Part shown: in pieces, positions 17,855-27,427 of the stretch | Layout of the letters: each line of letters opens with the position of its first letter | How positions within the stretch are numbered: the stretch's first letter is position 1 | DNA from: Streptomyces sp. TG1A-60 | GTDB taxonomy: Bacteria; Actinomycetota; Actinomycetes; Streptomycetales; Streptomycetaceae | Assembly: GCF_037201975.1 (NCBI RefSeq) | Contig: NZ_CP147520.1 | Coordinates: 5,270,001 to 5,334,000, forward strand | Length of the DNA: 64,000 nucleotides | Reading direction: 5' to 3' | The notes under the pieces: model-generated | Told to the model about the DNA's origin: nothing | Databases searched by the model: none | The model's input: only the letters and a program-made list of their open reading frames with translations | Program-made: the position numbers and the translations under genes

Positions 17855-18897
17855 ACCCCGTGAACCCGGTGAACCCCGTGAACCCGGTGAGTCCCCCGAA
17901 CAGCGCACCGACGATCGACGTCCACGCGCACGTCCTGCTCCCGCCGGTCGAGGACGCCGTCGCCGGACACCCCGGGCTGGCCGCCGCCCGCGATCTCGAC
18001 GCCCGCCGCAACGGCCCCGAGGCCGTCGCCGTCAGCGGCCCGATGTTCCGGGACCGCATCCCGAGGCTGACCGACGTCAAGGCCCGGCTCGCCGCGATGG
18101 ACGCCTCCGGGATCGACGTCCAGCTGGTCTCGCCGTCTCCGTCGCACTACCACTACTGGGCCCCCGAGGACCTGGCCCGTACGGTGTGGGAACTTGCCAA
18201 TGAGGGCACCGCCGCGCACGTCGCCCAGGCCCCGCAGCGGCTGCACGGCCTCGGCCTCGTCCCGCTCCAGCACCCGGGCCTCGCCGTCGAAGCACTCGAG
18301 CACGCCCTCGGCCTGGGCCTGCGCGGTGTCGAGATCTCGAGCCACGCGCCGGGACGCGAACTGTCGGACCCCGCATACGAACCGTTCTGGACACGGGCCG
18401 AGGAAACCTGCGCGATCCTCTTCCTGCACCCCTTCGGCTGCACGCTCGACGAGCGCCTCAACCGGTGGTACCTGTCCAATACCGTCGGCCAACCGGCCGA
18501 GAACGCCGTCGCCCTGTCCCATCTGATCTTCTCCGGAGTCCTGGACAGGCACCCGGGGCTGCGCGTCGTCGCCGCCCACGGCGGCGGCTATCTGCCCACC
18601 CACATCGGCCGCTCCGACCACGCCTGGCGCGCCCGCACCGACACCCGCGGCTGCGCCGGCCCGCCCAGCAGCTACCTCAAGCAGCTGTACTTCGACTCGC
18701 TTGTGCACGACCCGGACGTCCTGCGCGAGCTGATCCGCGTGGCCGGCCCCGACCGGGTCCTGCTCGGCTCCGACTTCCCCTTCGACATGGGCACCGACGA
18801 CCCGCTCGGCGCTCTGCGCGACGTCACGGACCTGCCCGCCCCCCACTTCCACGCTGTCCGCGGCGGCAACGCCGCAGCGCTGCTCCGCCTTGTCTGA
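17851..18897 (+). CDS. ACMSD-type amidohydrolase (decarboxylase or hydratase)
   Basis: About 348 residues from GTG at 17851, coupled to the preceding gene. The metal motif DVHAHVLLP lies near residue 25, followed by LVSPSPSHYHYW, VVAAHGGGYLPTHIGRSDHAW near 235 and the C-terminal LLGSDFPFDMG (catalytic Asp) near 305. These match the amidohydrolase_2 group that includes 2-amino-3-carboxymuconate-6-semialdehyde decarboxylase, gamma-resorcylate decarboxylase and 4-oxalomesaconate hydratase. The first 13 residues are a VNP repeat made by tandem GTGAACCC-like units, leaving several in-frame GTG codons, so the true start may be later. Confidence 0.82.
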   Translation: MNPVNPVNPVNPVSPPNSAPTIDVHAHVLLPPVEDAVAGHPGLAAARDLDARRNGPEAVAVSGPMFRDRIPRLTDVKARLAAMDASGIDVQLVSPSPSHYHYWAPEDLARTVWELANEGTAAHVAQAPQRLHGLGLVPLQHPGLAVEALEHALGLGLRGVEISSHAPGRELSDPAYEPFWTRAEETCAILFLHPFGCTLDERLNRWYLSNTVGQPAENAVALSHLIFSGVLDRHPGLRVVAAHGGGYLPTHIGRSDHAWRARTDTRGCAGPPSSYLKQLYFDSLVHDPDVLRELIRVAGPDRVLLGSDFPFDMGTDDPLGALRDVTDLPAPHFHAVRGGNAAALLRLV

Positions 18898-18930
18898 ACC
18901 GTCTGAACCGCAAAGAGGAGAACCCCCACC

Positions 18931-19869
18931 ATGAGCGCACGTCTGCTCACTCACCTGCGCCACGTCGACCTGGCCGTGCCGGACTACGACAAGCAGCTCG
19001 ACTTCTACGCCGGCGTCTGGGGCCTGACCAAGGTCGCCGAAGACTCGGGCATCTCCTTCCTGGCCGCCGAGGGCTCCCCCGAGCAGTACATCGTCCGGCT
19101 CCGCAAGGCCGAGGAGAAGCGCCTCGACCTCATCTCCTACGGCGCGGCGAACCCCGCCGACGTGGACACGCTTGCCGAGCAACTCCTCGCGGGTGGAGTG
19201 CAGTTGGTCTCCCAGCCGGGCAAGGTCGACACCCCCGGCGGCGGCTACGGCTTCCGCTTCTTCGACATCGACGGCCGCACCATCGAGGTCTCGGCCGACG
19301 TCGAGGCGCGCCGGCACCGTCGTGTCGAGGAGAAGGAGTCCATCCCCGTCCGTCTCTCGCACGTCGTCCTGAACTCTCCCGACATCAGCGCCACCCGCGC
19401 CTGGTACGAGCAGCACCTCGGCTTCCGGCTGTCCGACACGATGACCTTGCCGCACATGGGCGAGGTCATGCACTTCATGCGGATCAGCAACCAGCACCAC
19501 TCCATGGCCATTGCCAGCGGTCCGCACACCTCCCTGCAGCACCTCTCCTTCGAGCTGCGCGGCATCGACGAGTACATGCGCGGCTCCGGCCGCGTGATGC
19601 GCTCCGGCACTCCCAAGATCTGGGGCCCCGGGCGGCACATGGCGGGCGACAACACCTTCACGTACTTCCTCGACCCGCACGGCAACACCGTGGAGTACAC
19701 CACCGAGCTCGAAATGCTGGACGAGGACACCTGGCACCCGCACATCTACGACCTGACGAAGCCCGAGAACGCCGACCAGTGGGGCACGTCCAACCCGATG
19801 AACGAGATGGTCGCCAAGGAGATGCAGAACGACGTCGACCGCGGCGTCTTCGTCGCTCCGCCGGTCTGA
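18931..19869 (+). CDS. VOC-superfamily protein, extradiol dioxygenase-like
   Basis: 312 residues with two VOC repeats: residues about 7-130 (HLRHVDLAVPDYDKQLDFYAGVWGLTKV) and 140-275 (RLSHVVLNSPDISATRAWYEQHLGFRLSD). The C-terminal repeat keeps candidate metal ligands, SHVVLNS, HTSLQHLSFELR and HGNTVEYTTE (two His plus Glu), as in catechol 2,3-dioxygenases. AGAGGAG precedes the ATG. It probably opens the ring meta to a diol produced by the monooxygenases, but a non-oxygenase VOC role is possible. Confidence 0.8.
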   Translation: MSARLLTHLRHVDLAVPDYDKQLDFYAGVWGLTKVAEDSGISFLAAEGSPEQYIVRLRKAEEKRLDLISYGAANPADVDTLAEQLLAGGVQLVSQPGKVDTPGGGYGFRFFDIDGRTIEVSADVEARRHRRVEEKESIPVRLSHVVLNSPDISATRAWYEQHLGFRLSDTMTLPHMGEVMHFMRISNQHHSMAIASGPHTSLQHLSFELRGIDEYMRGSGRVMRSGTPKIWGPGRHMAGDNTFTYFLDPHGNTVEYTTELEMLDEDTWHPHIYDLTKPENADQWGTSNPMNEMVAKEMQNDVDRGVFVAPPV

Positions 19870-19962
19870 CCCCTTGTCCCCGGGGGCTCGGCGCGCTCCC
19901 TCGCCCTGCCATGCCGCCGCGCCCCCGGCCTGTGTCAACCCACCCAGCTCCCTAGGACTGCC

Positions 19963-20928
19963 ATGCGTTTCGCCACTTACGAACAGCACGGCCGCAGCCG
20001 TCTCGCCACCGTCGAGGACGACGGCGTCCTCTACCCCCACCCCGGCCGAGCCTCGCTTCTCGATCTGATCCAGGCCGGTCCCGAGGCGCTGCGCGAGGCG
20101 GGCAACGCAAGCCTGGACGTGCCGAGCGGCCCGCACGTCTCCGAGGTGCGACTGCTGGCGCCGCTCCAACCGCCGTCCGTACGCGACTTCGTCACGTTCG
20201 AGGAGCACGTCGAGGGTGTACGACGCAGCATCGACGGAATCCCGGGCGCCCCGGACGCCTGGTACGACGCGCCCACCTTCTACTTCACCAACCCCTACGC
20301 GGTCATCGGCCCGAGCGATCCCGTCCCCGTGCCGCCCGGCTGTCAGGCACTGGACTTCGAGCTCGAAGTCGCCGCGGTCATCGGCCGTGAGGGCCGCGAC
20401 CTCACCCCCGAGCAGGCCCGCGACCACATCATCGGCTACACCATCTACAACGACTGGTCCGCACGCGACCTCCAGTCCCGCGAGATGCAGGTCGGCCTCG
20501 GCCCCTGCAAGGGCAAGGACACCGCCACCACCCTCGGCCCCCACCTCGTCACCGCGGACGAGCTGGAGCCCTACCGCGACAGCGACGGATTCCTGCGCCT
20601 GGCGCTGACCGCCGAGATCAACGGCGAGGTCGTCGGCAAGGACCTGCTGTCCAACATGAGCTGGACGTTCGAGGAGATGACCGCATACGCCTCCCGCGGC
20701 ACCTGGGTCCGCCCCGGCGACGTACTCGGTTCCGGCACCTGCGGCAACGGCGGCTGCCTCGCCGAACTCTGGGGCGTACGCGGCCGCCAGGACCCGCCGC
20801 CGCTCAAGCCCGGCGACACCGTCACCCTCACCGTCGAGGGCATCGGCACCGTCTCCAACACCGTGGTCGCCGGGGTGGACCCGGTGCCCTTGCCGACCGC
20901 CCGCAGACGCCCCCGGCTGCGCCCGTGA
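19963..20928 (+). CDS. Fumarylacetoacetate hydrolase-family protein 2
   Basis: 321 residues. FAH domain with VRDFVTFEEHVEGVRRSIDG near residue 70, CQALDFELEVAAVIGREGRDL, YNDWSARDLQSREMQVGLGPCKGKDTATTLGPHLVT near 165 and GDVLGSGTCGNGGCLAELWG near 250. The LDFELE and YNDWSARD parts carry the metal-binding acids. It is closer to true fumarylacetoacetases and 5-oxopent-3-ene decarboxylases than protein 1. Expected role: late C-C hydrolysis in the pathway. A broken SDR gene overlaps its stop by GTGA. Confidence 0.83.
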   Translation: MRFATYEQHGRSRLATVEDDGVLYPHPGRASLLDLIQAGPEALREAGNASLDVPSGPHVSEVRLLAPLQPPSVRDFVTFEEHVEGVRRSIDGIPGAPDAWYDAPTFYFTNPYAVIGPSDPVPVPPGCQALDFELEVAAVIGREGRDLTPEQARDHIIGYTIYNDWSARDLQSREMQVGLGPCKGKDTATTLGPHLVTADELEPYRDSDGFLRLALTAEINGEVVGKDLLSNMSWTFEEMTAYASRGTWVRPGDVLGSGTCGNGGCLAELWGVRGRQDPPPLKPGDTVTLTVEGIGTVSNTVVAGVDPVPLPTARRRPRLRP

Positions 20929-21378
20929 ACCGCGCGGCGGAATCCAAGCCGGACGGCAGGGTCTTCGTCGTCTCAGGGCCGCGCGCGGACAGGGCGCGGC
21001 CGTGGCCGAAGCGCTGACTCGGGCGGGGCGACGGGACGGTGATCGCCACTGATGCCAGCTGCGGCGACCGAGCTGGGCCCGCGAGGGATCCGCGTCGACA
21101 CCATCCATCCCGGCTTCATCGAGACCGAGATGACCGCCTCCGCCCTCCACGAGGCGAACATCCGAGACACACCGCTCGGCCGAGTCGGCATCGCCGACGA
21201 AATCACCCCGCTGGTGGCCTTCCTCCTCTCCGACGACGCCTCCTTCGCCACCGGCACCGAGATCCCCGTCGACGGCGACGCCGGCCTCACCGCACACGAC
21301 GGAGCCAAGTCCGTCTCCCACACCCTGCGATCGGCCTCCCACCGATCTGCGACCGATCCGCGGCCGACCTCCGACTGA
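20925..21378 (+). pseudogene. Short-chain dehydrogenase/reductase pseudogene
   Basis: Begins with GTG overlapping the preceding FAH stop. The opening is an SDR N-terminus (GRVFVVSG, then, with one base added, ARGQGAAVAEALTRAG, a TGxxxGxG relative) that falls out of frame within 25 codons. After the remains of VIATD the sequence jumps directly to the SDR C-terminus AAATELGPRGIRVDTIHPGFIETEMT...ITPLVAFLLSDDASFATGTEIPVDGDAGLTA. The catalytic Ser-Tyr-Lys part (about 120 residues) is missing, so it cannot work. It once supplied a dehydrogenase step to the cluster. Confidence 0.8.
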
Positions 21379-21388
21379 AAGGCCCCAC

Positions 21389-22171
21389 GTGAACAAGGTC
21401 AGCGCGAGCGCCGCCGAGGCGGTCGCCGACATCCCCGACGGAGCTTCGCTCGCTGTCGGCGGCTTCGGGCTGTCCGGGGTACCCGCCGCCCTCATCGGTG
21501 CCCTGCACGCTCAGGGCACCACCGACCTGAAGGTCGTCTCCAACAACTGCGGTGTCGACGGCCAGGGGCTGGGCGTACTCCTCGCCGACGGCCGCATCAG
21601 TCGCGTGACCGGCAGTTACGTCGGCGAGAACAAGGAATTCGCCCGCCAGTACCTCAGCGGAGAGCTGGAGGTCGAACTCGTACCGCAAGGCACCCTGGCC
21701 GAGCGACTGCGGGCCGGCGGGGCCGGCATTCCGGCCTTCTACACACCGGCCGGCGTGGGCACCCAGGTGGCAGACGGAGGCCTGCCATGGCGTTACGCGG
21801 CGGACGGCGGCGTCGCCCTCGCGTCCCCCGCCAAGGAGAGCCGCACCTTCGGCGAACGCGCGTACATCCTCGAACACGGGATCACCACGGACTACGCCCT
21901 CGTCCGCGCCCGTCGCGGCGACACCCACGGCAACCTGGTCTTCAACATGGCCGCCGCCAACTTCAACCCGCTGGCCGCCATGGCAGGCCGCATCACGATC
22001 GCCGAGGTCGAGGAACTCGTAGAGCCCGGCGAGCTGCCCCCCGACGCGATCCATCTGCCCGGCGTCTTCGTCCAGCGGGTCCTCGCCCTCACGCCCGCGC
22101 AGGCCGCCGACAAACCGATCGAACGGCGTACGATTGCCGCGCCCCAGGCACGAGAGAGGGTGCACAGCTGA
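21389..22171 (+). CDS. scoA: 3-oxoacid CoA-transferase subunit A
   Basis: 260 residues from GTG at 21389 with GAAAGG upstream. Family I CoA-transferase alpha subunit: [88 protein letters not shown]. It pairs with the next gene (TGATG overlap) and moves CoA from succinyl-CoA to a 3-oxo acid such as acetoacetate or 3-oxoadipate. In a ring-cleavage cluster it would activate the final 3-oxo acid (inference). Confidence 0.93.
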   Translation: MNKVSASAAEAVADIPDGASLAVGGFGLSGVPAALIGALHAQGTTDLKVVSNNCGVDGQGLGVLLADGRISRVTGSYVGENKEFARQYLSGELEVELVPQGTLAERLRAGGAGIPAFYTPAGVGTQVADGGLPWRYAADGGVALASPAKESRTFGERAYILEHGITTDYALVRARRGDTHGNLVFNMAAANFNPLAAMAGRITIAEVEELVEPGELPPDAIHLPGVFVQRVLALTPAQAADKPIERRTIAAPQARERVHS

Positions 22172-22806
22172 TGTCCTGGACCCGCGACCAGATGGCCGCC
22201 CGTGCCGCCGCCGAACTCACCGACGGCTCCTACGTCAACCTCGGCATCGGCCTGCCCACCCTCGTCCCGGGCCACCTCCCGCCCGGCGTCCACGTCGTCC
22301 TCCACTCCGAGAACGGCATCCTCGGCACCGGGCCCTACCCCGGTGAACGCGACGTCGACCCCGACCTCATCAACGCCGGCAAGGAAACCGTCACGGTGCT
22401 CCCGGGAGCAGCCTTCTTCGACTCAGCCCTGTCGTTCGGAATGATCCGAGGCGGTCACATCGACACTGCCGTGCTCGGTGCCATGCAGGTCTCCGCGACC
22501 GGCGACCTCGCCAACTGGACGATCCCCGGAAAAATGATCAAGGGCATGGGCGGTGCCATGGACCTCGTCCACGGCGCCCGCCGCGTCATCGTCCTCATGG
22601 ACCACACCGCCAAGGACGGCAGCCCCAAGATCCTCGACGAGTGCACCCTGCCACTCACGGGCCAGGCCTGCGTCCACCGCGTCATCACCGACCTGGGCGT
22701 CATCGACGTCACCGACAACGGCCTGGTCCTCGTCGAAACCGCCCCCGGCGTCACCCACCACGACATCACCGCCGCCACCGCCGCGAAACTGCACACCGCC
22801 GCTTGA
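22171..22806 (+). CDS. scoB: 3-oxoacid CoA-transferase subunit B
   Basis: 211 residues. Beta-subunit signature: [37 protein letters not shown], in which the Glu of SENG is the catalytic residue forming the thioester. [43 protein letters not shown] follows. Its ATG overlaps the subunit A stop. Length and motifs are complete, so the pair should be active. Confidence 0.93.
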   Translation: MSWTRDQMAARAAAELTDGSYVNLGIGLPTLVPGHLPPGVHVVLHSENGILGTGPYPGERDVDPDLINAGKETVTVLPGAAFFDSALSFGMIRGGHIDTAVLGAMQVSATGDLANWTIPGKMIKGMGGAMDLVHGARRVIVLMDHTAKDGSPKILDECTLPLTGQACVHRVITDLGVIDVTDNGLVLVETAPGVTHHDITAATAAKLHTAA

Positions 22807-23025
22807 GGCACGACGACCGACACCTCGTCCGCATACGCCCAGGACGAGGTCCGGCAAATGGTCCGGCAAATCACCCTCCAGACCCCGGAACGCCCAGGAC
22901 CGCACCAACCAGTTCGGTTCGCCTACGTCACCGACGCCAACAGCATCGACCGGAATCGGCCGGCCCTTTCAACCGTGGATGCACCTCGGTTTCCGCCGCG
23001 ACCATCCCCGTCCCCAGAGGCACAC

Positions 23026-23250
23026 ATGCTCATAGTGACCGGCAGTGCGCGGCCCGCCCCGGCGGCCGGAACGAACTGATCGGGGCGACACGCAAGATCA
23101 CCGAAGCCGCAAGCCGAGGCCGGGACAGCCACGACCCGCTCGACGACCACGGGGCCACGCACACCCAGGGCTTCCTGGCCGGGCACCGATCCCGTATGGG
23201 AGAAGCCCGCCCTCACCATCTACCAGGTCAACGACAACCAGGAACGAGGA
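23026..23250 (+). pseudogene. Remnant of a small ABM-type (putative quinol) monooxygenase gene
   Basis: The ATG at 23026 opens MLIVTGS, then another frame continues RPGGRNELIGATRKITEAASR, and a third piece reads HTQGFLAG...WEKPALTIYQVNDNQ. Together these are the start, helix 1 and C-terminal strand of an antibiotic-biosynthesis-monooxygenase (ABM) fold protein of about 95 residues, with frameshifts and an internal loss. It sits directly before a FAD monooxygenase, a common pairing. The rest of the 22807-23257 spacer shows no other gene. Confidence 0.55.
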
Positions 23251-23257
23251 ACCCACG

Positions 23258-24517
23258 ATGAAGAAGCTTCCCGCCAAGCGCGGCCGCGTCGCCGTCATCG
23301 GTGCCGGGCCCGGTGGCATGGCCGCCGCACTCTCCGTCCACCAGGCCGGCCACGACGTCGTGCTGTTCGAGCGTTACCCGCACGCCAGACCCGCCGGCAA
23401 CATCCTCAACCTGTGGCCGCCACCCATCAAGGCACTCGGGCTGCTCGGAGTGAACACCGAGGACCTGGGTGCGCCCTGTACCGCCGAGTTCCGCAACGCC
23501 CGCGGCCGGCGCCGGGTCCTCGCGGCCCTTCCGGAGCAGGTTGTCCGCGACTACGGCGGCGGCTTCATCGGCCTGCTGCGCCCCGAGCTGTACGAGCGGC
23601 TGCTCGACGCGCTGCCCAAGGGAGTCCTGCAGGTCAACCACACGGTGGAGCGCGTCGAGCAGGAGGAGAGCGGTGTCCGGCTGCACCTCGCGGACGGGCG
23701 GGTCCACGAGGCGGACCTCGTGATCGGCGCGGACGGCATCGATTCCCTGGTCCGCCGCACGCTGTGGGGCGACAGCCCCAAGCGGGAGCACAACCTGCAC
23801 ATCTTCGGCGGCTACACCTTCGACGAGAGCGTCGAGACCGAGCCCGGGATGTGCGTCCTCTCCCACACCCGCACTGTGCAGGGCAGCTGGACCGCCATCC
23901 GCGACAAGGGACGTGACGGCCACCAGTGGTGGATGCTCGAAGCATTCGACGCAAGCCGGGAATTCACCGGGGACCTGCACTCGACCGCGACCAGGCTCGG
24001 CCAGGCCTTCGCCCGTCCGCTCCCCCAGCTGATCGCCGCGACCGACCCCGCGCACGTCCAGCACTGGGTGATCCGCGACCGCAAGCCGCTGAAGCAGTGG
24101 TCCAAGGGCCGCGCCACTCTCGTCGGCGACGCCGCTCATCCCACGTCCCCGTACGCGGGGTACGGCGCCGGTATGGCCACCGAGGACGGCTACTTCATCG
24201 GCCGCCACCTGGCCGGGGTGGACCTGAGCGACTACGCCGCTGTCCGCCAGGCACTCGACGCCTTCGAAGCCCCCCGCAAGCCGCACACCGCCCGGCAGTC
24301 CCAGCAGGCCTATGTCCTCGGGCAGGTCTTCCACCACGCGCCGCGCGCTCTGCGACCGATCCGGGACGCGATCCTGGACCGCACCCCTCTGATGCAGAAG
24401 GTGGTCGGTGACTCCACCCCCAGTTCGATCCTCACTCAGCTCGGTGAGATCGACCGGGCCGAAGACCGCTTCACCGCACTCCTCGGCCTCGGCGGGACAC
24501 ACGACACCGCTTCCTGA
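23258..24517 (+). CDS. FAD-dependent monooxygenase 2
   Basis: 419 residues from ATG at 23258 with AGGAACGAGGAA before it. FAD motif VAVIGAGPGGMAAALSVHQAGHDVVLFER, DG motif LVIGADGIDSLVRRTLWG near residue 165, and GDAAHPTSPYAGYGAGMATEDGYFIGRHL near 290. The PHARPAGNILNLWPPPIKALGLLG part is typical of salicylate/TetX-like hydroxylases. It ends the catabolic cluster. The reaction is ring hydroxylation of an unidentified aromatic compound. No terminator hairpin was identified after it. Confidence 0.86.
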   Translation: MKKLPAKRGRVAVIGAGPGGMAAALSVHQAGHDVVLFERYPHARPAGNILNLWPPPIKALGLLGVNTEDLGAPCTAEFRNARGRRRVLAALPEQVVRDYGGGFIGLLRPELYERLLDALPKGVLQVNHTVERVEQEESGVRLHLADGRVHEADLVIGADGIDSLVRRTLWGDSPKREHNLHIFGGYTFDESVETEPGMCVLSHTRTVQGSWTAIRDKGRDGHQWWMLEAFDASREFTGDLHSTATRLGQAFARPLPQLIAATDPAHVQHWVIRDRKPLKQWSKGRATLVGDAAHPTSPYAGYGAGMATEDGYFIGRHLAGVDLSDYAAVRQALDAFEAPRKPHTARQSQQAYVLGQVFHHAPRALRPIRDAILDRTPLMQKVVGDSTPSSILTQLGEIDRAEDRFTALLGLGGTHDTAS

Positions 24518-24927
24518 ACCACGTGGCCGGGGCCGCGTTGCGGGGCGGGGCCAAGCCGCAGGCCAACACCCTCAAGCAGGCAAGAAGGAGACGCGTTGCC
24601 CAGCTGCGCGGACGCCGAATCCAGTGCCAACTATCCCTCTTTCTCGGTGCGCCAGTGGTGCTGTTGGAGCTGGTAGGTGTCGCTGTGATGGGGCGTCAAA
24701 ATGGTCAGGGCAAGGAGCGTGGCCAGAGCGGGGATGGTGAGCCGGATGCCGGGCAGGAGTGCCTGGGCGGTGCGGGCGGGGGTGAACCGCGAGGTCAGCG
24801 GGGTTGCGGGACTGGCGTCACGGCTTCGACTTTCCCTCGGCGTGGATGGTTTCGGTGGGTCCTGGACCACGATGATGCTGGCAGGTGGTGCTGTACCCAA
24901 ACTGGACACAGCTGTTCGCGACGCACC
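24518..24927. other. Degenerate spacer without a supported gene
   Basis: About 400 bases between the last catabolic gene and the glmS-like remnant. A leftward frame near 24640-24830 encodes a hydrophobic stretch (AQALLPGIRLTIPALATLLALTI) that could be a fragment of a transporter start, but it has no start or context that I could support. Confidence 0.4.
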
Positions 24928-25188
24928 TCACGCCACAGCCTTCACCGACCCCCTCAAGCGGCCCCACTCCACCGTCACCGACTTCGCCAGGTTCCGAGGC
25001 TGATCCACCTCGTTCCCCCGGGCCGTCGCCAGGCGCAGGCGAAGACCTGCACCGGCACCGTCGCCACCGGCGGCTGGAGCAGCGTCGGCGTGGTGGGGAT
25101 GTGGATCAAATGGTCGGCGTACGGGACGACCGCCTCATCCCCTCCTCCGCGATCACGATCGTCCACGCACCCCTCGCCCGGATCTTTG
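24928..25188 (-). pseudogene. 3' remnant of a glmS-like SIS-domain gene
   Basis: Reading leftward: VVPYADHLIHIPTTPTLLQPPVATVPVQVFAC, then after a missing base LATARGNEVDQPRNLAKSVTVEW and a stop at 24928. The second piece is the invariant C-terminus of GlmS (DQPRNLAKSVTVE) and the first is the preceding strand/helix of its second SIS domain. One deleted base (TGC-GCC for TGC-CGC-C) breaks the frame. The 5' nine-tenths of the gene is absent, and the remnant stops within a few bases of the RHS fragment at 25195. Confidence 0.85.
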
Positions 25189-26345
25189 TAAGCGGAGCGC
25201 TACTACGCGCAGCCGGGTGCGCCGACGGTGCTGCGGCACTCGACCGGCGGTGGGGCGTCGGAGTTGTCGGCGCAGGTCACGGACCAGAACGGCACGGCCT
25301 ATGTGAACGTGACGCTGGCTGCCGGGAACCGGGTCAAGTTCTCCAAGACGGACCCGTTCGGTGTGGAGCGCACGGAGCATTCGAGCTGGCGCTCGCACCG
25401 TTCGTACGTGGGCGGCGGCGACGACGCCTCCTCGGGTCTGGTCCATCTGGGGGCGCGGGTGTACGACCCGGCCACGGGCCGGTTCCTGTCCGCGGACCCG
25501 GTGCTGGACCTGGCGGACCCGGTCCAGATGAACGGCTACGTGTACTGCGAGAACAATCCCGTCACCTTCGCCGACCCCTCCGGACTGGCCTCGGAGGGCG
25601 GGAACCTGACGGAGTACGGCGGCCCGACCGCCTCACAGGAGGCATGGGCACGGAAAACCCTGAACACCTCCGTCTCCGACATCATCATGTCGGTGGGCTG
25701 GGCGGCACTGAAGGAGTTCGTCGGCTGGAACGACGTGACCGGCTGCTTCTCCCGGGGCGATCTGTGGGCGTGCGGCAGCCTGTTCGCCAACGCCATCCCC
25801 TGGTACAAGGTCGCCAAGATCCCCGGGGTGTTGAAGGCGGCGTACCGGATCGGCAAGGCCGTCCACGCGCTGATGAAGGCCAAGGAGAAGGCCCGCAAGA
25901 TCATCGAGATGGCCAAGAAGGCCCGCGAACTCGCCCGCAAGGCCAAGGAAGCCAAACGCAAGGCCGCCGAACGCGCCGCCCAGCTGAAGAAGAAGGCGAA
26001 ACAGGCAGCCACCAGAGCCGCCAAGAAGGGGGCACAGAAGACCGGCAACGCGGTCCACAAGACCCAGAAGGCCACAACCAAAGCCAAGGAGACGGTCAAG
26101 ACCGGATACCAGCGGGCCAAGGCCAGAGTCACCGGCGGCAAGGGCGGCAGCTGCCAGGACGAGGACAACAGCTTCACCCCCGGAACCCTGGTCCTGATGG
26201 CCGACGGCACCACCAAGCCCATCGAGGACGTGACCAACGGCGACAAGGTCCAGGCCACCGACCCCGAGACCGGCGAGACGGCCGTGGAAACGGTCACCGC
26301 CGAAATCACCGGCGAGGGCGTCAAACACCTGGTCAAGGTCACCAT

Positions 26346-26380
<35 letters not shown>

Positions 26381-26586
26381 GCGACCAGGGCCAGACAACC
26401 GCCGACATCACCGCCACCGACGGACACCCCTTCTGGGTCCCCGAACTGGGCGAGTGGATCGACGCCACCGCCCTGACCGCCGGCCAGTGGCTCAGGACCG
26501 GCACCGGCACCCACGTCCAGATCACCGCCATCAAGCGCTGGACCACCGCATCAGCCACCGTCCACAACCTCACCGTCAGCGACCTC

Positions 26587-26603
26587 CACACCTACTATGT
26601 GCT
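26587..26603 (+). other. Candidate attachment core, element 1, RHS side
   Basis: CACACCTACTATGTGCT, encoding HTYYVL of the Hint C-terminus. The same core recurs at 34607, 37945 and 44587. CACA and TGTG arms flank a 7-bp centre, the usual shape of a tyrosine-recombinase core. Upstream sequence is RHS-type, downstream sequence is the tip cassette. Confidence 0.65.
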
Positions 26604-26999
26604 GGCGGGGGCTACGCCGGTCCTGGTTCACAACTGCGGTAACGCGGCGACTCATGACGTCGGGAACGTTGTCGATAATCTCGACGACAACGTCTACTTC
26701 CATTACACGAGCGAGGGAGGGCACAGTGGGATTTTGGCCGATGACGGCAGTCTCAGGATTGGCGCCAACTCCGCTGGCAAGGTCCATGTGACTCAGGAAA
26801 TTGGAAGCCCGGCAGAGATCGAGCAGAACATCTTCATCGGTAACCCAATGTATGCCGGAAAAGCTGACTATATGTTCGCCTTCCGGATGCCTGAAGGTGT
26901 CGAGCTTGGTCCGGGATCTCAGCCAAATGAGCTGATTACGAGAGGCTCGTTGAAGATTCCGGCGGGGAATGTCCTATTCCACGGAAGGAACCCCTTCTG

Positions 27000-27401
27000 A
27001 TGTCAGAACTGGTCGAGTTCGACAACTTTGCCCAGGTGGAGATGCTGCTCCGTGCCGGTATGGAGCTCAAGTTTGAGCTCTCCGGTGATGCGGACGTGCT
27101 CAACGGGAGTCCGGTCTATGCGTCGGCGCTGAATCACCTTCGTGAAGGTCTGGTCTCTGGATTGCATTCGAGCTCAACACCAGGGAGAGCGCAGAAACAG
27201 GCTGACTGGTATCGGCTCTCGCAGCACCAGCATCGCTGGCGGCTCATTGCGAGAAGGGCTGCCCTGCATCCGCGTTGGCGAGACCTAACCGCGGTCGAAG
27301 TGCGTCACTGGGTCGAAACGCTCGCAGCGCCACTCGCAGTGGATGATGGGGCGCTGGAAGCCATCAAGGCGGTAGTCGAAGAGATACTTGATGGTGACTG
27401 A
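27000..27401 (+). CDS. Candidate immunity protein for the HYD1-type tip
   Basis: 133 residues, ATG overlapping the toxin stop (TGATG), so translation would be coupled. Acidic and helical, cytoplasmic, no recognised domain (MSELVEFDNFAQVEMLLRAGMELKFELSGDADVLNG...WRDLTAVEVRHWVETLAAPLAVDDGALEAIKAVVEEILDGD). The assignment rests on position: every tip in this locus is followed by one small unrelated gene. The base composition is lower in GC than the flanking chromosome. Confidence 0.6.
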   Translation: MSELVEFDNFAQVEMLLRAGMELKFELSGDADVLNGSPVYASALNHLREGLVSGLHSSSTPGRAQKQADWYRLSQHQHRWRLIARRAALHPRWRDLTAVEVRHWVETLAAPLAVDDGALEAIKAVVEEILDGD

Positions 27402-27427
27402 CGGAAACCCTCTCCGATAATCCAGTC

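Noticed and set aside
17713..21495. Open frame of about 1260 codons opposite the catabolic genes
   Set aside because: It runs across five well-supported genes on the plus strand and has no recognisable protein; a typical high-GC antisense frame.
24631..24909. Leftward 92-codon frame with a hydrophobic stretch
   Set aside because: No family, poor start and degenerate surroundings; kept only as a remark in the spacer entry.
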